Shown piece after piece: positions 17,338-26,731 of a stretch of 64,000 nucleotides of DNA. Origin of the DNA: Naasia sp. SYSU D00948 (GTDB lineage Bacteria; Actinomycetota; Actinomycetes; Actinomycetales; Microbacteriaceae); contig NZ_JAFMTA010000001.1 in the NCBI RefSeq assembly GCF_017916515.1, positions 2,469,127-2,533,126 of the forward strand. The letters run 5' to 3'. Under the pieces are notes generated by a model. That model saw only the letters and a program-made list of their open reading frames with translations. It had not been told where the DNA came from and did no database searches. Each line of letters starts with the position of its first letter. Positions within the stretch are counted from its first letter, which is position 1. Position numbers and translations under genes: made by a program.

Positions 17338-18219
17338 ATGGACCTCGGCACCTCCGCGCTCGGGGTCCTCACCGCGGTGATCGGCGCGATGCTGCTCGCC
17401 GTGGGCGCCCAGCTGCAGCACCGGGGCTTGGCCGGGGTCCGGGCGGACGACGGCGACGCCCGCCGGGGGGCGCTCTCGCTGCGTCACATCGTGCGGCTGC
17501 CGCAGAGCGGCCGCTGGGTGGGGGGAGTGCTGCTCACCGGTGTCGCGATGCTGCTCAACCTGTTGAGCCTCCGGCTCGCGCCGCTGATCGTGGTCCAGCC
17601 GCTCGGCGTCATCGCCCTCGTCACGACGGCGCTCCTCAACGCGGCCGCGCACGCGTACACGATCACGACGGCGTCGCTCGGCGCCATCGCACTCTGCGTC
17701 GCGGGGATCGGCACGTTCGTCGCGGTGGGAGCGCTGACGGCGCGCAACAGCGTCGTGTCCGACTCGGATCTGGGTCAGATCCTCACGGTGCTCGCGGTCG
17801 CCGCCCTCCTGGTCGCGCTCGCCGTGGCGGTTCTCCGCCGCCGGTTCCCGGCGACGGTCAACGTCCTCGCGGCGGGCATCCTCTCGGGCTTCGTCGTGAC
17901 GCTGGCGAAGACCGTCGTCACGCGCGTGTCCGTGGGGGAGCTGGGATGGCTGACGGTGACGGGCGCGGTCGCCCTGGTCGCGGTCGCCGCGACGAGCGTC
18001 TACTTCGTGCAGAGCGCCTACACGTCGGGCCCGGTCGACCTCATCGTGGCCGGCCTCACGATCCTCGACCCCCTCGTCGCGGTCAGTCTCGGCGTGCTCG
18101 TCCTGGGCGAGACGGCGACGACGCCGGGATGGGCGGTCGCCGTCCAGTCGGCGAGCGGGGCGGCGGCGATCGTCGGGGTGTTCCTCCTCGCGCGCCATCA
18201 CCCCCAGGCGATCCGCTGA
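17338..18219 (+). CDS. DMT/EamA-like multi-spanning transporter
   Basis: 293-residue membrane protein with about nine or ten helices, similar in layout to the drug/metabolite transporter superfamily and to NIPA-type magnesium transporters. Helices carry LAPLIVVQPLGVIALV and GPVDLIVAGLTILDPLVAVS, which resemble the paired signature segments of that group. ATG 17338 follows GAGGAAGGG. It lies 74 bases after the DUF72 gene on the same strand. The substrate cannot be assigned. Confidence 0.65.
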   Translation: MDLGTSALGVLTAVIGAMLLAVGAQLQHRGLAGVRADDGDARRGALSLRHIVRLPQSGRWVGGVLLTGVAMLLNLLSLRLAPLIVVQPLGVIALVTTALLNAAAHAYTITTASLGAIALCVAGIGTFVAVGALTARNSVVSDSDLGQILTVLAVAALLVALAVAVLRRRFPATVNVLAAGILSGFVVTLAKTVVTRVSVGELGWLTVTGAVALVAVAATSVYFVQSAYTSGPVDLIVAGLTILDPLVAVSLGVLVLGETATTPGWAVAVQSASGAAAIVGVFLLARHHPQAIR

Positions 18220-18275
18220 CCCGTCCGCCCCTGCCCGAGGACTCGCACGGTGCTCCGGGACCGCCCCGTCGCCTC

Positions 18276-18893
18276 TCAGCGCGTGAGCGCGAAGCCCCCC
18301 GCCCAGGACGTCTTCTCGGTGACCGCGAGCGCGATCTCGAGGAAGCCGAGCGATTCGAGCTCGCGAGCGCGCTTGAGGGAGCCGACGTCGACGGCGCGAA
18401 GGCCGGCGCCCCGGGCGAGCTCCAGCACCGCCGACTTCGCGTCCGGATCGTCGCCCGCCACGAGGACGGTCGTGGGAGCGTCGCCCGTCCTGCCGCTCTC
18501 GAGCGTCGCGGCGAACGTCGTGTTGAACGCCTTGACCACCTTGGCGTCGGGCACCTTCGCCGCGATCTGCGCGGCCGCCGAGGAGTCCGGGGGCACGACG
18601 AGGCGATCCAGCGAGCTGAGGTCGACGGGGTTCGTGACATCCACGACGACCTTGCCGACGAGCCGGGTCGAGTACACGGTGAGGACGTTGTCGACGCCGG
18701 CATAGGGCACGGCGAGGATGACGATGTCGCCCGTGAGGTCGTCGCCGACGACGCCGACGGGGATCCCGGCCGGCGCGCTCGCCTTCCGGTCCGGGCTGTG
18801 GGCGATGAGCTGCACCTCGGCCCCCGCCCGCTGGGCGACCCCTGCCAGGGCCGAACCGATCTTCCCCGTCCCGATGATGCTGACGCTCGCCAC
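18276..18893 (-). CDS. F420-dependent NADP reductase-like Rossmann protein
   Basis: 205-residue protein of the NADP oxidoreductase coenzyme F420-dependent family. The N-terminus VSIIGTGKIGSALAG is the Rossmann dinucleotide-binding loop. VILAVPYAGVDNVL, VVVDVTNPVDLSSLD and KVVKAFNTTFA are the family's substrate-side motifs. The GTG at 18893 follows GAGGAGG by six bases. Many members act on NADPH without F420, so electron partner and role are open. It is divergent from the nucleoside-import operon across 220 bases. Confidence 0.75.
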   Translation of the reverse strand: MASVSIIGTGKIGSALAGVAQRAGAEVQLIAHSPDRKASAPAGIPVGVVGDDLTGDIVILAVPYAGVDNVLTVYSTRLVGKVVVDVTNPVDLSSLDRLVVPPDSSAAAQIAAKVPDAKVVKAFNTTFAATLESGRTGDAPTTVLVAGDDPDAKSAVLELARGAGLRAVDVGSLKRARELESLGFLEIALAVTEKTSWAGGFALTR

Positions 18894-19113
18894 CCGATGC
18901 CTCCTCGCTGGATCCGACACCACCACCGTAGGTGCGGGGCACCGGCCGGGGCATCCCTCGCGGGCGGGGGCGCCGGCGGCGCGCGTCAGCGTGTCGGATT
19001 GTGACACCCTCGTCGGTGTGCCGCAGGACCACCGGGTTAACCTGGCCGCGGCGGCGTGTGCCTGTCAGAGCGTCCCGCCACTCCACAGCAGAACTTCCGC
19101 AAGGGGAACACTC

Positions 19114-20172
19114 ATGACTTCACTCGCGCGCAGGGCCGGGATCGCCGCCGTGACCGCCGGTCTGCTCGCCACGGTCGCCGGCTGCGCCGGCTCCGGAGGC
19201 TCGGACGAGGGCGGCGGCGCCGGCTCGGGAGGCGGCGACGAGGCGTCGCTCATCCTCATCACGCCGACGCCGATCGGCTCGAACAACTTCCTCCAGCTCG
19301 CCGTCGAGGGCCTCGAGCAGGCGGGCGAGGAGTACAGCGCCTCGGTCGACGTGTACGAGAGCGAGGACCCGACGAGCATCCAGCAGAACATCGACGCGGC
19401 GCTCCGCGAGCAGCCCGACATCATCATCGGCGTGAGCTTCAGCGTGCTCGACCAGTTCACCCAGGCCGCTCAGGACAACCCCGACCAGCAGTTCCTGCTC
19501 GTCGACACCTCGCCCGAGGAGGAGATCGAGAACGTCACCTCCGCCGTGTTCAAGGAGTACGAGGCGACCTACCTCACGGGCGTCGAGGCGGGCCTCCTGG
19601 CCGAGGCGGGAGGCGTCGGTGTCGTCGCGGCGCTCGACACCCCCTTCATCCACCGCTGGATCGACCCCTTCTTCGCCGGCGCCCAGAGCGTCAACCCCGG
19701 GGTCGCGACCGCCGTCCAGTACGTCGGCGGCGACAACCCGTTCGGCGACCAGGCCCGCGCCAAGGCGCAGGCCCTGATCCTCGCCGAGGGCGGCGCCCAG
19801 TACATCCAGGCGGCGGCGTCCGGGGGCAACACCGGCGTGTTCGAGGCGGCCGCCGAGGCGGGCTTCAAGGCGTTCGGCGTCGACACCAACCAGTGCCTCG
19901 ACTCGCCCGGGAACGTCGTCGACAACGCCATCAAGCGCGTGGACGTCGCGCTCCTCGAGGGGGTCGGAGAGGTCCTCGACGGCAACACGGGCGGCCTCAC
20001 CGCGTACGGCCTCAAGGAGGGCGGCGTCGGCCTCACCGGACTCGAGGAGGGCGTCGAGGACTCCCAGTGCCTCATCGCCGACTACCCCGAGGTGATCGAG
20101 CAGGTCTCCGCGGTCCGTGACCAGATCGTGTCGGGGGAGCTCGAGGTCGAGGATCCGCTGACCGCCGGATGA
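19114..20172 (+). CDS. BMP-family nucleoside-binding lipoprotein
   Basis: 352-residue lipoprotein with lipobox VAGC (Cys24), a Gly/Ser/Asp-rich linker and the PnrA/BMP fold (QPDIIIGVSF, TYLTGVEAGLLAEAGGVGVV, GFKAFGVDTNQC). BMP proteins bind purine and other nucleosides (family knowledge). It opens a five-gene operon whose last gene is a nucleoside hydrolase, which supports nucleosides as the cargo. The next gene overlaps its stop codon by four bases. Confidence 0.85.
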   Translation: MTSLARRAGIAAVTAGLLATVAGCAGSGGSDEGGGAGSGGGDEASLILITPTPIGSNNFLQLAVEGLEQAGEEYSASVDVYESEDPTSIQQNIDAALREQPDIIIGVSFSVLDQFTQAAQDNPDQQFLLVDTSPEEEIENVTSAVFKEYEATYLTGVEAGLLAEAGGVGVVAALDTPFIHRWIDPFFAGAQSVNPGVATAVQYVGGDNPFGDQARAKAQALILAEGGAQYIQAAASGGNTGVFEAAAEAGFKAFGVDTNQCLDSPGNVVDNAIKRVDVALLEGVGEVLDGNTGGLTAYGLKEGGVGLTGLEEGVEDSQCLIADYPEVIEQVSAVRDQIVSGELEVEDPLTAG

Positions 20173-21716
20173 GGTCCGCCGCCGTCGAGCTGAGAGGCAT
20201 CAGCAAGAGGTTCGACGCCGTCGTCGCGAACGACGGCGTCGACCTCGTGCTGCACCGCGGCACCATCCATGCCGTGATGGGCGAGAACGGCGCGGGCAAG
20301 TCGACGCTCATGTCGATCCTGTTCGGCCTCGTCCGGCCGGACTCGGGGGAGATCGTCGTGAAGGGCGAGCCGCGCTCCTTCCGTGGTCCGCTCGACGCGA
20401 TCGCCGCGGGCCTCGGGATGGTGCACCAGCACTTCCGGCTCTTCGACAGCATGACCGTCGCCGAGAACGTCGTGTACGGGGCCGAGCCGCGGCGCCGAGG
20501 CGTCCTCGATCGGCGTGCCGCGGCCGCGCGGGTCCGGGAGCTGAGCGAGCGCTACGGGCTCGAGACGGACTCGGATGCGGTGGTCGGTCGGCTCTCCGCC
20601 GGCGCCCGGCAGCGGGTCGAGATTCTCAAGGCGCTGCACCGGGACGCCGAGATCCTCATCCTCGACGAGCCGACGGCGGTGCTCACCCCCGACGAGGTCG
20701 ACTCGCTGTTCGCGGTCCTCCGGAGGGCGGCCGGCGAGGGGTCCACCGTCGTGATCGTGACGCACAAGATCCACGAGGTCCTCGCGATCAGCGACGAGGT
20801 CACGGTGCTGCGGGACGGGCGCGTGACAGGCCGGTTCACGACCGCCGACGCGACGAGCGACGCGCTCGTGCAGGCGATGACCGGCCGCGAGGTCCGCCCT
20901 GTCGGCAACGCCGGCACCGGCGAGCCGGGAGAGGTCGCGCTCGAGGTGTCCGGACTCACCGTGACCGACCGTGGCGTCGACCGGGCGCGCGACGTGTCGC
21001 TGGCCGTCCGGCGCGGGGAGATCGTCGGCGTCGCCGGAGTCTCCGGGAACGGGCAGCACGAGGTGGTCGCCGCCATCCTCGGCACCCAGCGCGCCGCCTC
21101 AGGGGCGATCCGCATCCTCGGCACGGACGTCACGTCCCTCGACGTGCGCGGCCGCCGCGCGCGGGGTCTCGCCGTCGTGCCGGAGGACCGGCGCGGCGAG
21201 GGGACCGCCGTCACGATGAGCACGGCCGAGAACCTGGCCCTCGGGCACCACCGCACACCGCCGATCGGCGCCGCGAATGGCTGGCGTCGCGGCTGGATGT
21301 CGCTGCGTGCCCAGCGCGACCAGGCCCGACGGCTGATCGCCGACTACGACGTGCGCACGTCCGGCGAGCGGCTGCCGGTCGGCGCGCTGTCCGGCGGCAA
21401 CGCGCAGAAGGTCGTCGTCGCCCGCGAGCTGTCCCACCGGGCACCCGTGCTCGTCGTCGAGCAGCCGACCCAGGGCGTCGACATCGGGGCCATCGAGTCC
21501 ATCCACCAGCGCCTGCTCGACTACCGCCGGGACGGCGGCGCGGTGCTGCTCGTCTCGCACGAGATCGCCGAGCTGCAGGCCCTCGCGGACCGTGTCCTCG
21601 TGATGTTCGCCGGGCGGATCGTCGCCGAGTACCCGCGCGCCGAGGCGACGACCGAGCGCATCGGCGCGGCCATGGCGGGAGCCGGGCAGGGCAGACCGCA
21701 GGAGCCGGTCCCGTGA
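20169..21716 (+). CDS. Nucleoside ABC transporter ATP-binding protein (double NBD)
   Basis: 515-residue ATPase with two nucleotide-binding domains, as in RbsA/YufO-type sugar and nucleoside importers. The first has Walker A GENGAGKST, signature LSAGARQRVEILKAL and Walker B ILILDEPTAVL. The second has a degenerate Walker A (GVSGNGQHE), signature LSGGNAQKVVVAREL and VVEQPTQGVD, the usual asymmetric pattern. It overlaps both the lipoprotein and the permease by four bases. Confidence 0.87.
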   Translation: MRSAAVELRGISKRFDAVVANDGVDLVLHRGTIHAVMGENGAGKSTLMSILFGLVRPDSGEIVVKGEPRSFRGPLDAIAAGLGMVHQHFRLFDSMTVAENVVYGAEPRRRGVLDRRAAAARVRELSERYGLETDSDAVVGRLSAGARQRVEILKALHRDAEILILDEPTAVLTPDEVDSLFAVLRRAAGEGSTVVIVTHKIHEVLAISDEVTVLRDGRVTGRFTTADATSDALVQAMTGREVRPVGNAGTGEPGEVALEVSGLTVTDRGVDRARDVSLAVRRGEIVGVAGVSGNGQHEVVAAILGTQRAASGAIRILGTDVTSLDVRGRRARGLAVVPEDRRGEGTAVTMSTAENLALGHHRTPPIGAANGWRRGWMSLRAQRDQARRLIADYDVRTSGERLPVGALSGGNAQKVVVARELSHRAPVLVVEQPTQGVDIGAIESIHQRLLDYRRDGGAVLLVSHEIAELQALADRVLVMFAGRIVAEYPRAEATTERIGAAMAGAGQGRPQEPVP

Positions 21717-22804
21717 CCGTCGCCCCTCCCCACGAGCCCGAGATCGAGCCGCGCTCCGCCGTCGTGCGCCGCCTGCTGGGCGCCGCCGCGCGCCATCCCG
21801 CGATCGTCCCGATCGCGGCCGTGCTCCTCGCGCTCCTGATCGGCGCCGGGATCATCGCCGCCGCCGGCCTCGACCCCGTCGTCGCGTACGCCGCGGTGCT
21901 GGAGGGCGCGCTCGACCCGCGGAGCCTCGACTACACGTTCTCGGTCTGGGGCTTCATCTGCGGGATGGCGCTGGCCGCGGCCATCCCGCTCCGGATGGGC
22001 GAGTTCAACCTGGGCGGCAACGGCCAGCTGGTCCTCGGCGGCCTCGCCGCCTACGTCGTCGCGGCGGCCGTGCCCGGACCGCTCGCGGTGCCCCTCGCGC
22101 TGCTCGCGGCCGTGGTGCTGGCCGGGGCCTTCGGGGCGCTGTCGGCGCCTCTCGCCACGCGCTTCAACATCCCGATCATCATCAGCACGCTGCTGCTCGC
22201 CCCCGTCGCCGTCGCCGTCGTGTCCTTCCTCATCCGCTACCCGCTCGCCGAAGCCGGATCGGGCGTCGCGCAGACCGCGCAGCTGCCGGAGGACGCCCGG
22301 ATGTGGGCGCTCGGCGACCTCCGGTACAGCAACGTCGGCCTGCTCATCATCATCGCGATGATGGTCGTCTTCTGGATCGTCGACTCCCGCACCGCGGTCG
22401 GATTCGAGCTTCGAGTGATCGGGGCGAACCGGCGCTTCGGCTCGTACGGCGGCATCGTCGTCCGCCGGCTGGCGCTCGGCGCGATGACCGCCGCCGGGGC
22501 GGCCGCCGGGATCGTCGGCGCCGTGATCGTGCTGTCCTCGCCCTACCGGCTCATCGACGGCGCGCTCCTCTCGCCCGGCTACACCTTCGCCGGGCTGGCC
22601 GCCGCCCTCCTCGCCGGCGGGCGTCCCGCGCTGATCCCGGTCACCGCGGTGCTGTTCGCGGTGCTGCAGGTCGGCGGCGCCGCCATGGAGCGGTCCGCGG
22701 ACGTGCCACGGCAGCTGTCCGAGCTGCTCCAGGGCGTCGTCATCGTCGTGCTCGCGCTGCGGACCGTGCTCGACGCCCGGCGCACGGGGAGGAGCGAGCA
22801 CTGA
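21713..22804 (+). CDS. Nucleoside ABC transporter permease 1
   Basis: 363-residue permease of the BPD-transp-2 (RbsC-like) family with about nine or ten helices. Motifs include PLRMGEFNLGGNGQLVLGGLAAYV and ELRVIGANRRFGSYGGIVV, the latter in the cytoplasmic coupling loop, and AGLAAALLAGGRPAL. The GTG start overlaps the ATPase stop. It pairs with the next gene as a heterodimeric channel, as in YufP/YufQ systems. Confidence 0.85.
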   Translation: MTVAPPHEPEIEPRSAVVRRLLGAAARHPAIVPIAAVLLALLIGAGIIAAAGLDPVVAYAAVLEGALDPRSLDYTFSVWGFICGMALAAAIPLRMGEFNLGGNGQLVLGGLAAYVVAAAVPGPLAVPLALLAAVVLAGAFGALSAPLATRFNIPIIISTLLLAPVAVAVVSFLIRYPLAEAGSGVAQTAQLPEDARMWALGDLRYSNVGLLIIIAMMVVFWIVDSRTAVGFELRVIGANRRFGSYGGIVVRRLALGAMTAAGAAAGIVGAVIVLSSPYRLIDGALLSPGYTFAGLAAALLAGGRPALIPVTAVLFAVLQVGGAAMERSADVPRQLSELLQGVVIVVLALRTVLDARRTGRSEH

Positions 22805-23703
22805 TGCAGATCTTCGAGCTCAGCTTCGTCGCCGCCGTCCTCCTCGCGACCACCCCCGTGCTCTACGCCGCCCTCGCGGGCGCCCTGTCGGAGCGGGTCG
22901 GCGTCTTCAACATCGCGCTCGAGGGGCAGATGCTGTGGGGCGCCTTCGCCGCGGTGGCCGGCAGCCACTTCACGGGCAACCCGTGGCTCGGAGTCCTGAT
23001 CGCGATCGTCACCACCGCGGCCTTCTCGCTCGTCCTCGCCGTCGGAGCCGCCCGGTTCAAGGCGGACCCGATCATCATCGCGATCGGCACGAACCTCTTC
23101 GCGATCGGGCTCACCGGATTCCTGCTCCGGATCCTCTTCGACGTGTCCGGCACCTTCGCCCCGCAGGGCCTGCAGGGGCTGCCCGACATGACCGCCCTGC
23201 GCGACATCCCGGTGATCGGCCCTCTCTTCGGAGGGCAGACCCTCCTCGTGCCGCTCGCGTTCGTGCTGTGCATCGCGGCGGGACTGTGGCTGCGCAGCAC
23301 ACCCGGCGGACTCCGGCTGCGGGGCGTCGGCGAGCATCCAGAGGCGTCGGCCAGCCTCGGAGTGAACGTCGCCTCCGCGCAGACCTGGACCACGGTCGTC
23401 GGGGGCGCGCTCTGCGGCATCGCGGGAGCCCAGCTCGCCCTCGGCAACGTGACCGTGTTCACCGAGAACATGACCGCCGGGCGGGGCTGGATCGCGGTCG
23501 CCGCCGTCATGCTCGTCGCCGCCCGGCCGCTGTGGCTCCCCGTGGCGTGCCTCGGCTTCGGCGCCGCGGAGGCGTTCGGCTTCCGGCTGCAGGGGCTCGG
23601 CGCCCCGCAGCAGCTCACGGACGCCGCCCCCTACGCCATCACCCTGCTCGTGCTGGTCGCCACCCGCGTCCGCTTCGGCGCGAAGCGACCCGCCGCCTCG
23701 TGA
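22804..23703 (+). CDS. Nucleoside ABC transporter permease 2
   Basis: 299-residue RbsC-like permease, the partner of the preceding one. It has GALSERVGVFNIALEGQML at the N-terminus and the coupling loop LRLRGVGEHPEASASLG. The ATG shares one base with the previous stop (TGATG), so translation is coupled. About eight helices are visible. Confidence 0.85.
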   Translation: MQIFELSFVAAVLLATTPVLYAALAGALSERVGVFNIALEGQMLWGAFAAVAGSHFTGNPWLGVLIAIVTTAAFSLVLAVGAARFKADPIIIAIGTNLFAIGLTGFLLRILFDVSGTFAPQGLQGLPDMTALRDIPVIGPLFGGQTLLVPLAFVLCIAAGLWLRSTPGGLRLRGVGEHPEASASLGVNVASAQTWTTVVGGALCGIAGAQLALGNVTVFTENMTAGRGWIAVAAVMLVAARPLWLPVACLGFGAAEAFGFRLQGLGAPQQLTDAAPYAITLLVLVATRVRFGAKRPAAS

Positions 23704-23737
23704 CCGCTTCCTGACCGCCTCCGACTCCGAGGGATCC

Positions 23738-24724
23738 ATGACCGACGCCGCCCCCGCGACCCGCCACATCATCGTCGACACCGACACCGGCATCGACGAC
23801 GCCCTCGCCCTGCTCTACCTCGCCGGCAGGCCGGACGCGGAGGTGGCGGCGATCACGAGCGTCTACGGCAACACGTCGGTCGACAACGCGCTCACGAACA
23901 TCGCCCGGGTGCAGCAGCTCGCGGGGCTCGAGGACGTCGTCGTCGCACGCGGAGCCGCGGGTCCGATCGAGGGCGAGCCGAGCATCGCGTGGCACGTCCA
24001 CGGCAACGACGGGCTCGGGGACATCTGGAAGGACCCGATCAGCCCCAGGAACCTGTCCCCCCTGAGCTCGGCGGAGCTCATCGTGGAGATGGCGCGCTCG
24101 AAGCCCGGCTTCTACGACCTGCTCCCCATCGGCCCGCTGACGAACATCGGCATCGCGCTCGAGATCGAGCCCAACCTGCTGACGCTCTTCCGGTCGGTGG
24201 TCATCATGGGCGGCTCGGGCCCCTTCCCGCCGCTCGGGGTCTCGCAGATGATCGATGCGAACATCCAGAACGACCCGATCGCGGCCGGGAGGGTCTTCGC
24301 GGCGCCCCGCCGCGAGCTCGTGATGGTCGGGGTCAACGTGACCGCGGACACGATCGTCGACGAGCAGGCCGTCCAGGCGCTGCACCGGGCGGGGACCGAG
24401 TGGGGCACGTTCTCCGCGCAGATCCTCGAGGCGTACATGGACTTCTATCAGGGCGCGTGGGGACGGCGGGTCTCGCCCGCCCACGACGGCCTCGCGGCGG
24501 CGCTGCTGCTCGAGCCGCGGTGGATCACCGAGTCGGAGCGGGGGCCGGTCAACATCACGAGCGACGGCTTCGCCGTCCGCGCTCACCTGATGCGCACCGC
24601 GAGCGGGCTCCCCGTCAGCTGGCGCATCACTCCTGCACCGGACACCCTCGTCGTCCTGGACGCGGATCGCGACGCGTTCCTCGCGGACTTCGTGCGCATC
24701 ATCTCCGGCTTCCCCCGGATCTGA
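23738..24724 (+). CDS. Inosine-uridine-type nucleoside hydrolase
   Basis: 328-residue hydrolase that splits ribonucleosides into ribose and free base. The calcium-binding signature DTDTGIDDALALL is at residues 14-26. PIGPLTNIGIAL, MGGSG and AHDGLAAALLL are the other family motifs. It is 34 bases after the permease gene and probably ends the operon, so imported nucleosides would be cleaved at once for base and ribose salvage. A hairpin follows the stop. Confidence 0.87.
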   Translation: MTDAAPATRHIIVDTDTGIDDALALLYLAGRPDAEVAAITSVYGNTSVDNALTNIARVQQLAGLEDVVVARGAAGPIEGEPSIAWHVHGNDGLGDIWKDPISPRNLSPLSSAELIVEMARSKPGFYDLLPIGPLTNIGIALEIEPNLLTLFRSVVIMGGSGPFPPLGVSQMIDANIQNDPIAAGRVFAAPRRELVMVGVNVTADTIVDEQAVQALHRAGTEWGTFSAQILEAYMDFYQGAWGRRVSPAHDGLAAALLLEPRWITESERGPVNITSDGFAVRAHLMRTASGLPVSWRITPAPDTLVVLDADRDAFLADFVRIISGFPRI

Positions 24725-24741
24725 TGCGGTCATAGGGCGGC

Positions 24742-24765
24742 CTGCTCCCCGGCGCAAGGGGGCAG
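24742..24765 (+). terminator. Candidate terminator hairpin after nucleoside hydrolase
   Basis: CTGCTCCCC and GGGGGCAG pair imperfectly around a seven-base loop, 17 bases after the hydrolase stop. No U run follows, so support is limited to position and stem. Confidence 0.4.
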
Positions 24766-24832
24766 ACATCGCTGTTCACCGGGGCGTTACCTGAAGTTCG
24801 CGCCCCACCGGGGGCGCGGGAGGGAGGCCCCG

Positions 24833-26605
24833 GTGTGCGGGATCGCCGGCGAGATCACCTTCTCCAGCGGACGAGCCGATCCGGACGCTGTCGAGCGGAT
24901 GAGCGCCGTGCTCGAGCCACGGGGCCCGGACAGCGGGGGCAGCTGGGACGGCGGCTGGGTCGCCCTCGGTCATCGGCGCTTGAAGGTGATCGATCTCTCC
25001 GACGGAGGCGCTCAGCCGATGGTCGACGAGGACCTCGGCCTCGCCCTCGTCTTCAACGGCTGCATCTACAACCACCGGGAGCTGCGCCGGGAGCTCGAGC
25101 CCCACTACCGCTTCACCTCCCAGAGCGACACGGACGTCGTGCTCAAGGCGTACCACCGCTGGGGCGAGGACTTCGTCCACCACCTCGTGGGCATGTTCGC
25201 CATCGTGCTGGTGGACATCGCCGCGCGGCGCGTGGTGCTGGCGCGCGACCGCCTGGGCATCAAGCCGCTCTACCTGGCCCAGAGCCGGGGCCGGCTGCGC
25301 TTCGCATCGACCCTGCCGGCCCTGCTGGCCGCAGGTGACGTCGACACGGAACTCGATGCGGCGGCGGTCGCGCACTACCTCACCCTCCACTCCATCGTCC
25401 CCGCGCCGACGACCCTGCTGCGAGGGGTCCGCAAGCTGCCCGCGGCCACGGTGCGAGTGCTGGAGGCCGACGGACGGCAGCGCGAGCACGTCTACTGGTC
25501 GCCCTCCTACGAGCGGGACCCGCGGCACGCCGACTGGACGCGCGAGGACTGGCGCGAGGCGGTCCGGGACGCGCTGCGGACCGCCGTGCGGCGTCGCCTC
25601 GTGGCCGACGTCCCGGTCGGGGTCCTGCTGTCCGGCGGGCTCGACTCGAGCCTGCTCGTCGCGCTCCTGGCCGAGGAGGGGGTGCAGGACCTGCAGACCT
25701 TCAGCACCGGCTTCTCCGGCCCGGGCGGCGACGAGTTCGAGTACTCGGACCAGGTGGCCGACGCGTACGGCACCCACCACCACCGGCTCCCGATCCCGCC
25801 CGAGGAGCTGCTCCCGGCTCTGCCCGACGCCGTGCGGGCGATGACGGAGCCGATGAGCAGCCACGACGTCGCGGCGTTCTTCCTGCTGTCCCGCGTCGTG
25901 TCCGAGCACGTCCGCGTGGTCCAGTCGGGCCAGGGCGCCGACGAGGTGTTCGCGGGGTACCGCTACCACCAGCCCGCTGCGACTGTGGAGAGGGAGCAGG
26001 CTCTTCCCGTCTTCGCCGACGCGTTCGCCGATCGCTCACCGGGGGACCTGGCGCGAGCGCTCATGCCCTCGCGGCTGCTCGAGTCGGACGTCACCGGGGA
26101 GCTGCTGGCGGACGCGATCGACCGTCCCGGTGCCGCGTCGGCGCTCGACGCCGTGCTCAGGGCGGACACGCACCTGCTGATGATCGACGATCCGGTGAAG
26201 CGGGTCGACAGCATGACGACGGCCTGGGGCCTTGAAGCCAGGGTGCCCTTCCTGGACCAGGACCTGGTGGAGCTGGCCGCCGCCTGTCCGCCCGAGCTCA
26301 AGGCGGACCAGGGCGGGAAGGGGATTCTGAAGGACGTGGCGCGGGCAGTGCTCCCCGCCCCTCTCATCGACCGCCCGAAGGGGTACTTCCCCGTCCCGCT
26401 GCTCGCGCAGCTGGAGGGTCCCGTCCTCGAGCTGGCCCGTGACGCCGTCACCGCTCCCGAGGCTCGCGCCCGCGGGCTGTTCCGTCCGGAGTACATCGAC
26501 GAGCTCGTCGAGCACCCCCGCGACGTCCTTCCGGGCAGCAAGGGCAGCGAGCTCTGGCAGGTCGCCGTGCTCGAGCTCTGGCTGCAGCTCCACGGCATCC
26601 GCTGA
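24833..26605 (+). CDS. Asparagine-synthase-type amidotransferase (N-acetylglutaminylglutamine amidotransferase-like)
   Basis: 590-residue class-II glutamine amidotransferase. A GTG start gives MCGIAGEI, exposing the catalytic Cys2 after methionine removal. RGPDSGG, HRRLKVIDLS and VFNGCIYNHRELR complete the glutaminase half. The synthetase half has the PP-loop LLSGGLDSSLLVALL and GQGADEVFAGYRYH. Length and motifs fit the group annotated as N-acetylglutaminylglutamine amidotransferase, which makes the osmoprotectant NAGGN. Its usual partner, a GNAT/ATP-grasp synthetase, is not in the window, so a plain asparagine synthetase or another amide-forming role remains possible. Start chosen by Cys2 and the upstream GGGAGGGAGG. 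Confidence 0.75.
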   Translation: MCGIAGEITFSSGRADPDAVERMSAVLEPRGPDSGGSWDGGWVALGHRRLKVIDLSDGGAQPMVDEDLGLALVFNGCIYNHRELRRELEPHYRFTSQSDTDVVLKAYHRWGEDFVHHLVGMFAIVLVDIAARRVVLARDRLGIKPLYLAQSRGRLRFASTLPALLAAGDVDTELDAAAVAHYLTLHSIVPAPTTLLRGVRKLPAATVRVLEADGRQREHVYWSPSYERDPRHADWTREDWREAVRDALRTAVRRRLVADVPVGVLLSGGLDSSLLVALLAEEGVQDLQTFSTGFSGPGGDEFEYSDQVADAYGTHHHRLPIPPEELLPALPDAVRAMTEPMSSHDVAAFFLLSRVVSEHVRVVQSGQGADEVFAGYRYHQPAATVEREQALPVFADAFADRSPGDLARALMPSRLLESDVTGELLADAIDRPGAASALDAVLRADTHLLMIDDPVKRVDSMTTAWGLEARVPFLDQDLVELAAACPPELKADQGGKGILKDVARAVLPAPLIDRPKGYFPVPLLAQLEGPVLELARDAVTAPEARARGLFRPEYIDELVEHPRDVLPGSKGSELWQVAVLELWLQLHGIR

Positions 26606-26641
26606 CCGCCCGACGATACGAGCGGAGGGGCGTCTGTCCGT

Positions 26642-26655
26642 GGGGCGTACGCCCC
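26642..26655. promoter_or_regulatory. Perfect 14-bp palindrome upstream of the Hsp70-like gene
   Basis: GGGGCGTACGCCCC is a perfect dyad 77 bases before the Hsp70-like start codon, in a 126-base gap. It is followed by a locally A/T-richer stretch (TTACAGTTG) that could hold a -10 element. It is a candidate operator, perhaps for the LuxR-type regulator encoded downstream; no experimental or comparative support is available here. Confidence 0.35.
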
Positions 26656-26731
26656 CCTGACCCTTCACACCTTGCGGTGTTACAGTTGCCGCCGTCGCGG
26701 TCGGCCCGACGACCGCCTCTGAGGGGTCACA

